Below, one piece after another: positions 1 through 5,167 of a stretch of DNA of 6,111 nucleotides. How positions within the stretch are numbered: position 1 is the stretch's first letter; each line of letters opens with the position of its first letter. The notes under the pieces are model-generated. The model worked only from the letters and a program-made list of their open reading frames with translations, ran no database searches and had not been told where the DNA came from. The stretch is from NCBI GenBank assembly GCA_035299425.1, contig DATGWP010000050.1:1-6111 (forward strand), given 5' to 3'. Source of the DNA: Bog-950 sp035299425. Its GTDB lineage: Bacteria; Bacteroidota; Bacteroidia; Chitinophagales; LD1. The translations under genes were made by a program, and so were the position numbers.

Positions 1-914
1 GATATAAAGCCAATCATTTTCCCTTCTCTGAAATAACCATACAGGTTGTAGTTATCGGGCAGTTGTTCTTTTTGGGTACGGAAAAACTCCTTATTCAATT
101 CGGCCAGCTTAAAGTCGGCGTTGCGCATTACATTATTATACAAGCGGTAAATATCTTCCTGGTGGGCCGCAATCTCGGTAGCGCTCATGTTCCTGGTCTC
201 TACGCCCGCCTCGCCACATAATGTAAATACCTTTTTGGCCCTTACCCTATACTTAGACGAAAGTGAATTAAGATAATCGTCGAAGGTTTTCCACTCTGGC
301 CGCAGCTTAATACTCATATCGCTTTCTACGGTAATTTCGTGGTAGCCCAATTTTGCAAAACCGGCATCAAACTCTGTTTTAGGTGCATACATATCCGACA
401 CTAAAACGGCTTTAATATTTCCTTCTTTCACCAGGTCATTAATTACTTTCCGCACAACTTTAGCGCGGGTGGTTTTATCTATATCACTGTTGAAGTAAAA
501 ACCGTTTTCGCCGGTCATAAACACATTGCCGCTAACCAATAACCGCAGGTTTACCATATTCAGCAGCTTTTCGGTAATAGCCTTGGCAGCAGCCATTACG
601 CGGTTACCCTCTTTAAACTCAGGAAAATAATTGATAAGCTGGTTGGCGTGAAACATGACTACCTGAAAATACAAAGCGCCCACCGTTACATCATTTCGCT
701 TAACCAGCACATACCTAAACTGCATTTGATCGCTATTCACCGCCTCTATCAACTTAAGGCTTTCGTGCTGCATCAGCACATTGTGGGCGGGTATATGTTT
801 ATTCCATTGCAGTTCGCCCAGTTTTTCGATACTATCGAAAACGGATACAGAAAAGTCTTTTATAGATTCACACTCTGCCTGGGCAGAACATCGGTATGGC
901 ACAGCTATATCCAC
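1..914 (-). CDS. FemAB-like / GNAT-superfamily acyltransferase, N-terminal 304 residues (C-terminus beyond left edge)
   Basis: The reading frame is open from a stop at 918-920 to the left edge, so the C-terminus is missing. What is visible resembles the FemAB-like/GNAT acyltransferases common in Bacteroidota, which transfer acyl or aminoacyl groups, often in cell-envelope synthesis; the substrate here cannot be told. Visible features are an N-terminal 'W-N-K-H-I-P' region (residues 37-42), a GNAT-like strand pair around 66-88, a long helical middle (about 101-165), the stretch LSSKYRVRAKKV at 218-229 typical of the FemAB-like group, and a second-domain start NLYGYFREGKMIGFI (290-304) that looks like the core of an acetyl-CoA-type fold. 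No signal peptide is seen, so it is probably cytoplasmic. The start is uncertain: there is no in-frame ATG before residue 48, so GTG at 912-914 is chosen, with GTG at 900-902 as the alternative. No Shine-Dalgarno is seen. Family assignment is from memory of similar sequences. Confidence 0.7.
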   Translation of the reverse strand, partial: MDIAVPYRCSAQAECESIKDFSVSVFDSIEKLGELQWNKHIPAHNVLMQHESLKLIEAVNSDQMQFRYVLVKRNDVTVGALYFQVVMFHANQLINYFPEFKEGNRVMAAAKAITEKLLNMVNLRLLVSGNVFMTGENGFYFNSDIDKTTRAKVVRKVINDLVKEGNIKAVLVSDMYAPKTEFDAGFAKLGYHEITVESDMSIKLRPEWKTFDDYLNSLSSKYRVRAKKVFTLCGEAGVETRNMSATEIAAHQEDIYRLYNNVMRNADFKLAELNKEFFRTQKEQLPDNYNLYGYFREGKMIGFI

Positions 915-964
915 TAATTAGTTTTCAACTTAGACGAACAAGATTCAAAAAAATTTCACCAGAC

Positions 965-993
965 AAAAAGAGCCGCGTTTTTGGTCGCGGCCC
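965..993 (-). terminator. Rho-independent terminator of the heme/copper protein gene
   Basis: Read on the minus strand, GGGCCGCG, an eight-base loop and CGCGGCTC form a stem with six perfect G/C-rich pairs (972-977 with 986-991) extended by a G-T and a G-C pair, directly followed by five T (965-969). It lies 22 bases after the stop of the 1015-2625 gene and 51 bases before the start of the next gene. The plus-strand reading has no T tract after the stem, so it acts leftward only. Confidence 0.88.
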
Positions 994-1014
994 TAATAAA
1001 ACACTTACAATAAG

Positions 1015-2625
1015 CTACTTAACAACACTCAACTGCTTGGTTTTTACTATTCCACCCACATTCAGGCTATACAAATAATTGCCCGGCTGCAGTTTGGCCG
1101 TATTATACACTGTTGAGTTAAAACCGTTGTTACCTGTTGCCTGAATTTCATCTACCAGCTTTCCGGTTAGGTCATATACTTTCAATTCAACTTTGGTAGC
1201 CACCGGCAAATAGTAGGTGATGCGGGTTTCGTTGTTAGCCGGATTGGGCATAGCATCATACAATTGCGGTGTGCTTACAAAACCTTCTACCGATTTCGGA
1301 TCCTCTATTGCGGTAGGTGCCGGTTCTAGTATAGTACTATCCAGCACCATATCTTCATCGCCCTGCTGATAAATGAGGTATGAGAAATAAACCAGCATCA
1401 TCTCATCGGTGGTAGACTCACCGGCATGCACATGTTGGGGTGGTGAGCTTGGGTTATGTGGGTTATTTGCGGTGTTATCGTACGTTGCAATGCCATAAAA
1501 CTTGCTGCCTATTGGCATAAAAACAAGCTTCTGGAATGTGTAGAAACCCTGCCAGTGAAAATCCCAGTCATTTATTTTAATAAAAGGAATGGTATCGCCA
1601 GCCGGTGTTTTACCAAATACCAACCAGCTTTTGCAAAGCAAGTGAGCATGTGGAGCCACGTTTAGTAAAGAAACACCCTGTATAGGATAATTAGTAGGAA
1701 TAGTATATTCCGTGTGAAAGGTTTTGCTGGAGTTAGCAGGTATCGACAAAGGCCCGTCTGTCATTGAGCCCATATGGTTCAAAGGTGGCTGAATAAACAC
1801 AGGGCGTAGGGAAGCAGTACTCAACTTTATATTAAGTTTTGTGCTATCCATTTTACCAGCGCTTCCTGCGGGATAATGTATTTGCAGTATAAGCCGTGAG
1901 TTTTTGTGCAATGTAACACCCATGCCGTTAGGATATATACTTGGCATTTGTCCGGGTACCCAGCCACCCACCAGGGCTGCATTGTTTACTCCAGGGCCAC
2001 CAAAACTCGTATAACCAGGCTCAGGGGTATTATTATCTAACAGCAACGATTGCTGCGAAGATGTAGTATCTTCATAAATAAGAATGTGGTGAACTATAGA
2101 CGGGTTGCCGGGTATGGCCTCTACAGCCGTCATAAACTGGTCTTGCGAAAGGTTGGTAGGTATAGTAAAGCACTGGTAAAGGTCGTAGTTAACGTTAGCG
2201 GGCACCGTAAAAGTTGGAATTTGAATAACCATGTCCACACCATTCAGTGATGAGCCATTGTTATATACCGGTGGTGCAGGTGCATTGGCTGTATCGCCGG
2301 CAGGTGTACCACCGCTAACCCATGCATTTATCTTTGTAATTTCGTCACTACTAAGGTAGCGCTCATCTTTATAATGGTTATATTCTCTATCTGGTGGCCA
2401 TGGCGGCATTTTGCCCGAAGATACCGCGTCTGATATCATAAACTGTGCGCCTTTGGCATCGCTGTAGGTCATCAGCGAAAAAGGAGCAAGGCCCCCTTCG
2501 TGGTGGCAGCTGGTGCACTTGGCATGCATAATAGGGGCTATATCAGTAGCCCAAAGCGGTGTTTGTGAGTAGCCTGCATTGCACATTACAAATCCAAAAG
2601 ACAGAAGTAGAAGTTTCTTAATCAT
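1015..2625 (-). CDS. Exported cytochrome c / PHM-type copper monooxygenase fusion with T9SS sorting domain
   Basis: A 536-residue secreted protein. Residues 1-21 are a signal peptide (MIKK, hydrophobic core, ending GYSQ). At 37-41 CTSCH is a covalent heme c motif, and M73 in GKMPPWPPD is a likely axial ligand. Residues about 125-420 match the two-domain copper type II monooxygenase fold of peptidylglycine alpha-hydroxylating and dopamine beta-monooxygenases. By motif, VHH (H179, H180) and LQIHYP (H250) are the CuH ligands, and PHAH (H326, H328) with TDEMM (M409) are the CuM ligands, so all six appear present. Residues about 455-536 (PNPANNETRI, YDLTGKLV, LQPGNYLYSL) form a type A T9SS sorting domain, implying outer-membrane translocation and surface attachment or release. 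The family hydroxylates C-H bonds with O2 and an electron donor; the substrate is unknown, and heme as electron source is inference. ATG at 2623-2625 is preferred over an upstream TTG because it begins the signal peptide. It has its own candidate promoter and a terminator. Confidence 0.9.
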   Translation of the reverse strand: MIKKLLLLSFGFVMCNAGYSQTPLWATDIAPIMHAKCTSCHHEGGLAPFSLMTYSDAKGAQFMISDAVSSGKMPPWPPDREYNHYKDERYLSSDEITKINAWVSGGTPAGDTANAPAPPVYNNGSSLNGVDMVIQIPTFTVPANVNYDLYQCFTIPTNLSQDQFMTAVEAIPGNPSIVHHILIYEDTTSSQQSLLLDNNTPEPGYTSFGGPGVNNAALVGGWVPGQMPSIYPNGMGVTLHKNSRLILQIHYPAGSAGKMDSTKLNIKLSTASLRPVFIQPPLNHMGSMTDGPLSIPANSSKTFHTEYTIPTNYPIQGVSLLNVAPHAHLLCKSWLVFGKTPAGDTIPFIKINDWDFHWQGFYTFQKLVFMPIGSKFYGIATYDNTANNPHNPSSPPQHVHAGESTTDEMMLVYFSYLIYQQGDEDMVLDSTILEPAPTAIEDPKSVEGFVSTPQLYDAMPNPANNETRITYYLPVATKVELKVYDLTGKLVDEIQATGNNGFNSTVYNTAKLQPGNYLYSLNVGGIVKTKQLSVVK

Positions 2626-2657
2626 TATTGCTTTGATGGATGTTTTGGGTAATCCTA

Positions 2658-2665
2658 CGAAAGTA
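2658..2665 (-). promoter_or_regulatory. Candidate Bacteroidota -7 element for the heme/copper protein gene
   Basis: On the minus strand TACTTTCG matches the Bacteroidota -7 consensus TAnnTTTG with one mismatch. It ends 32 bases before the ATG at 2625, giving a leader of about 25 bases. I find no convincing TTG at the -33 position, so this rests on the -7 box alone. Confidence 0.4.
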
Positions 2666-2709
2666 AGCAAAAAAGCGAATGTGAGTGTTAAGGAGTTACA
2701 AATAGGTTA

Positions 2710-2760
2710 CAATTTTACCTCACTCTATGGCCCTCTCTTAAAGCAGAGAGACTTAAGTCT
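2710..2760. repeat. Hairpin-forming intergenic repeat, possible bidirectional terminator or REP-like element
   Basis: CTCTCT (2733-2738) and AGAGAG (2745-2750) form a perfect six-base stem with a six-base loop. Overlapping it, AGACTTAAGTCT (2749-2760) is a perfect 12-base palindrome, so the two structures are mutually exclusive. The minus-strand reading after the stem, GAGGGCCATAGAGTGAGGT, resembles the GAGAGGG...GTGAGGT element that I recall from intergenic regions of several Bacteroidota genomes. There is no T tract on either side, so a classical terminator for the 2785-3030 gene is doubtful. It sits 24 to 75 bases after that gene's stop and may insulate it from the next gene. Confidence 0.5.
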
Positions 2761-2784
2761 GATTAACTATTCCAGAACGCTTAA

Positions 2785-3030
2785 TCACTGTTTCTTTAAA
2801 GAGCCATCGTGATTAATATATCTAAAAGTATAATCCTCGACATGTTTTCCCCCTGAATCAATAAATGAACCAAATAGACCGCGCCAATCTTCAAAATCAG
2901 CTTCCTCGTTCGTATCCCACCTGATTAAACCATAAGTTTTAGAATTACCTGTTTCCCAGTATTCAGCAGTTACAATACCGTAATCACCATCAAGAAAAAC
3001 CTTCATTCCGGGATAGAAATCTGAGTCCAT
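2785..3030 (-). CDS. Small acidic hypothetical protein (81 residues)
   Basis: I do not recognise this protein. It has ATG and TGA codons, is 81 residues long, and begins MDSDFYPGMKVFLDGDYGIV. It is acidic (16 Asp/Glu against eight Lys/Arg) and rich in aromatic residues and glycine. The pattern of short strands separated by turns (GMKVFLDGDYGIVTAEYW, KTYGLIRWDT) would suit a small beta-barrel or SH3-like fold, but that is a guess from composition. No signal peptide, membrane segment or cysteine is present, so it is probably cytoplasmic. It starts 27 bases after the stop of the cystathionine beta-synthase gene on the same strand, so cotranscription is likely. G+C over 2821-3000 is about 38% by hand count, against about 47% over 3061-3240, which hints at a different origin. 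The coding call rests on ordinary-looking protein, good spacing and absence of any overlapping gene. Confidence 0.68.
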   Translation of the reverse strand: MDSDFYPGMKVFLDGDYGIVTAEYWETGNSKTYGLIRWDTNEEADFEDWRGLFGSFIDSGGKHVEDYTFRYINHDGSLKKQ

Positions 3031-3057
3031 CGCTAAATTCTTTCAGGATTATTCCAC

Positions 3058-4419
3058 CTACGCCATCGCCTCTATCAAGTCAAACTCGGTGATAATACTA
3101 AGAGCACCTGAGTTGGCTTTAACCAGCACGGCCGTGTTATCCTTAGATATGTGCTTGCTTATATCAGACGTCGTATCGGTAAGCTCTACAAACGGAAACG
3201 GCTTGCTCATTACCTTACCTACCAGTTCATCGCGGTGGTATGGATTGTCCATCAGCAGTTGAAGTATACCATGCTCGGTAATGCTGCCCAGGTTGTTATA
3301 CCCTTCTAACACAGGTAGCTGTGTTAGGCTCATCTCTTTCATTTTTTTAAAGGCGCTGGCTACGGTTTCGTTAGGGTCGGCAGTTACTAATTGTGTGATT
3401 CGTTTGCGCTCAATAATATTTTTGGCGGTAATAACCTCGTCTACCAAAAATCCGCGCTCGCGCATCCAGTCATCGTTGTATATTTTGCCCATGTAGCGGC
3501 TGCCGTGGTCGTGCAGAATAACCACCACTACATCATCTTTCTTAAACCGGTCTTTTAGTTGCACCAAACCTTGCATAACGGTGCCGGCACTATAGCCGCA
3601 AAAGATTCCTTCTTCGCGCGCCAGGCGGCGGGCCATAATAGCACCGTCTTTATCCGTAACCTGCTCAATATGGTCTATATACTTCATGTCGTAATTCTGC
3701 GGTACAAAGTCCTCTCCTATTCCTTCGGTTACGTATGGGTATACCTCGTTATTATCCAACTCGCCGGTATCGTGAAATTTCTTTAGCAGCGAGCCGTAAA
3801 TATCAATACCCAATACCTGTATGTTGGGGTTCTTTTCTTTCAAATACATAGCCACGCCCATTACCGTTCCACCGGTGCCTATGGTAGTTACATAGTGCGT
3901 TACCTTACCTTCCGTTTGCTCCCATATTTCGGGGCCGGTACCTTCGTAATGCGCCTGGCGGTTGCTGAGGTTATCGTACTGGTTCATGTGATATGAGTTC
4001 GGTATTTCCTTAGCCAAACGCTTGGCAATGGAGTAGTACGATCGCGGGTCCTCAGGCTCTACATTAGTAGGACAAACAATTACCTCGGCACCCAGTGCAC
4101 GAAGTATATCCAGCTTTTGTTTAGATTGTTTATCGGTAGTGGTAAAAATACACTTATAACCGCGCACTACCGATGCCAGCGCCAAACCCATACCGGTATT
4201 GCCGCTGGTACACTCTATAATAGTGCCACCGGGTTTCAATTTGCCTTCGCGCTCGGCATCTATTATCATCTTAATACCAATACGGTCTTTGATGCTATTG
4301 CCGGGGTTGAAGTATTCTACCTTAGCCAAAAACAGGCCCGGTATATCTTTGGTAATTTTATTAAGCTTAACCAAAGGCGTGTTACCAATGGTATCTACTA
4401 TGTTGTTAAAGTATTTCAT
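3058..4419 (-). CDS. cbs: Cystathionine beta-synthase with C-terminal CBS-domain pair
   Basis: A 453-residue pyridoxal-phosphate enzyme of fold type II, predicted to condense serine with homocysteine to cystathionine in cytoplasmic transsulfuration. The cofactor lysine is K44 in NPGNSIKDRIG; TSGNTG (71-76) binds the substrate carboxylate; GTGGT (181-185) holds the cofactor phosphate; CGYSAGT (274-280) contacts the pyridine ring. EGIGEDFVP (232-240) and the segment RYMGKIYNDDWM (308-319) match cystathionine beta-synthases better than O-acetylserine sulfhydrylases. Residues about 341-395 and 403-453 are two CBS domains, the regulatory module that binds adenosyl ligands in several relatives. The N-terminal heme-binding extension of animal enzymes is absent, so the protein starts almost directly at the catalytic domain (IGNTPLVKLN, 11-20). 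It lies 63 bases after the cysteine-cluster gene and 27 before the small gene. A cysteine synthase-like activity or H2S production cannot be excluded. Confidence 0.93.
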   Translation of the reverse strand: MKYFNNIVDTIGNTPLVKLNKITKDIPGLFLAKVEYFNPGNSIKDRIGIKMIIDAEREGKLKPGGTIIECTSGNTGMGLALASVVRGYKCIFTTTDKQSKQKLDILRALGAEVIVCPTNVEPEDPRSYYSIAKRLAKEIPNSYHMNQYDNLSNRQAHYEGTGPEIWEQTEGKVTHYVTTIGTGGTVMGVAMYLKEKNPNIQVLGIDIYGSLLKKFHDTGELDNNEVYPYVTEGIGEDFVPQNYDMKYIDHIEQVTDKDGAIMARRLAREEGIFCGYSAGTVMQGLVQLKDRFKKDDVVVVILHDHGSRYMGKIYNDDWMRERGFLVDEVITAKNIIERKRITQLVTADPNETVASAFKKMKEMSLTQLPVLEGYNNLGSITEHGILQLLMDNPYHRDELVGKVMSKPFPFVELTDTTSDISKHISKDNTAVLVKANSGALSIITEFDLIEAMA

Positions 4420-4445
4420 GCGGCTAAATTAATTAGTAATACAGG

Positions 4446-4469
4446 AATCTGTAAATCAGTCAATCTGTA
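4446..4469. repeat. Three tandem copies of an 8-base unit
   Basis: AATCTGTA, AATCAGTC and AATCTGTA follow each other without a gap, the middle copy differing at two positions. The array fills part of the 63-base gap between the cysteine-cluster gene and the cystathionine beta-synthase gene. It is short and could be chance in A/T-rich spacer, or a remnant of a longer array. Confidence 0.5.
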
Positions 4470-4482
4470 ATTGCAACATTCT

Positions 4483-4995
4483 CTACAAATCCGCATTGAT
4501 ACGGTCGTATAGTTTCTCTACAAAAACAAGCGTAGCCGGGCAGTGCGTAATGTTGTTGATATATGTTTTCTCGGTAGCCTGGTAGCGGAAATCCTTTCGG
4601 ATAATGTGCGGAAAACCGGCACAGTCATCGGGGCGTATTTCGTAAATGCTGCATTTGTGGTCTTTTTGTAAAAACTGGCAGGGCGTGCTTTTGTTTATAA
4701 TATCGTTGTTAGAATCCGTTTTTAACCACTTATCGTAAAACTGCTGGTAGGTCATGTTAAGGTGCGCCGAAATACGCTTCACATCCTTACGGGTATAAGT
4801 AGGCGTCATTTTCTTGCAGCAGTTAGCACAATCCAGGCAGGCTACTTCGCTCCAGGTGGCTTTATCTACCTCGGCCACCACTTTAAGTATGCCGGGGGCT
4901 TTAGATTTACCTACTTTCTTCATGAATTTAGCCAATACTGTCTTTTTGCGGTAAGCCCTGCGCTTATACTTATCAGGATCAAATTTTATTGCCAT
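4483..4995 (-). CDS. YkgJ-family cysteine-cluster protein (putative zinc/iron-chelating)
   Basis: A 170-residue protein with the YkgJ/UPF0153-type cysteine pattern. CLDCANCC (C53, C56, C59, C60) is followed by C106 in TPCQFLQ, C115 in HKCSIYEIRPDDC, C125, and C152 in THCPA, which gives eight cysteines. The phrase CSIYEIRPDDCAGFPH (115-130) is a hallmark of the family. Proteins of this family are thought to bind zinc or an iron-sulfur cluster; the biochemical role is not settled. The N-terminus is very basic (KRRAYRKK, 11-18, then KKVGKSK), which could mean nucleic-acid or membrane-surface contact, though this is speculation. No signal peptide or membrane segment is seen. It is the first gene of a probable leftward operon with cystathionine beta-synthase, and a candidate promoter lies just upstream. 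Start ATG at 4993-4995. Confidence 0.88.
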   Translation of the reverse strand: MAIKFDPDKYKRRAYRKKTVLAKFMKKVGKSKAPGILKVVAEVDKATWSEVACLDCANCCKKMTPTYTRKDVKRISAHLNMTYQQFYDKWLKTDSNNDIINKSTPCQFLQKDHKCSIYEIRPDDCAGFPHIIRKDFRYQATEKTYINNITHCPATLVFVEKLYDRINADL

Positions 4996-5013
4996 AGTGT
5001 GTATAGAAAGCGC

Positions 5014-5021
5014 CGAAAATA
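5014..5021 (-). promoter_or_regulatory. Candidate -7 element for the leftward cysteine-cluster/cbs operon
   Basis: On the minus strand TATTTTCG fits TAnnTTTG with one mismatch and ends 18 bases before the ATG at 4995, implying a very short leader. No clear TTG is seen at the -33 position, so support is weak. Confidence 0.33.
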
Positions 5022-5042
5022 ATTATTTGTGCATGTATGAAT

Positions 5043-5094
5043 ACCTTGTGTGGAATTCTTTATAAAAGGTGTTTACAACCTTTCCACACAGGGT
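5043..5094. repeat. Imperfect inverted repeat with nested hairpin between divergent genes
   Basis: The arms ACCTTGTGTGGAA (5043-5055) and TTCCACACAGGGT (5082-5094) are inverted with 12 of 13 Watson-Crick pairs, the remaining pair being T-G. The 26-base spacer carries a second inverted repeat, AAAGGT (5065-5070) with ACCTTT (5078-5083), which overlaps the outer right arm by two bases, so only one stem can fully form at a time. Neither arrangement is followed by a T tract. It sits upstream of both divergent genes, so an operator, a cruciform or a small mobile repeat are more likely readings than a terminator. Confidence 0.65.
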
Positions 5095-5115
5095 TAACTC
5101 TTAGTTAGTAGGCAA

Positions 5116-5146
5116 ATTGCCGTTTCTATCTTATTTTTTACTTTTA
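5116..5146 (+). promoter_or_regulatory. Candidate Bacteroidota promoter for the secreted beta-helix protein
   Basis: ATTG (5116-5119) and TACTTTTA (5139-5146) are 19 bases apart, which is the spacing of the Bacteroidota housekeeping consensus TTTG-N19-TAnnTTTG. Each box has one mismatch. The -7 box ends 21 bases before the ATG at 5168, so transcription would begin near 5153. The inverted repeat at 5043-5094 lies just upstream. Confidence 0.55.
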
Positions 5147-5167
5147 ATGCTCACTTTTCAATAGATT

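Noticed and set aside
648..1078. Two overlapping plus-strand frames opposite and beyond the acyltransferase gene
   Set aside because: They are antisense to the acyltransferase frame and run through the terminator hairpin; the first even starts on a GTG within the antisense of a coding helix.
2626..2670. Upstream TTG start adding 15 residues to the heme/copper protein
   Set aside because: It would place 15 residues ahead of a normal signal peptide and would overlap the candidate promoter; the ATG at 2623-2625 fits better.
4438..4455. Small hairpin ACAG-GAAT-CTGT in the gap before cbs as a terminator
   Set aside because: The stem is only four base pairs and A/T-flanked without a T tract, so it is too weak to end transcription.
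4117..4470. Plus-strand frame of 117 residues opposite the cbs gene
   Set aside because: It lies antisense to a well-supported enzyme with conserved motifs and resembles no family I know.
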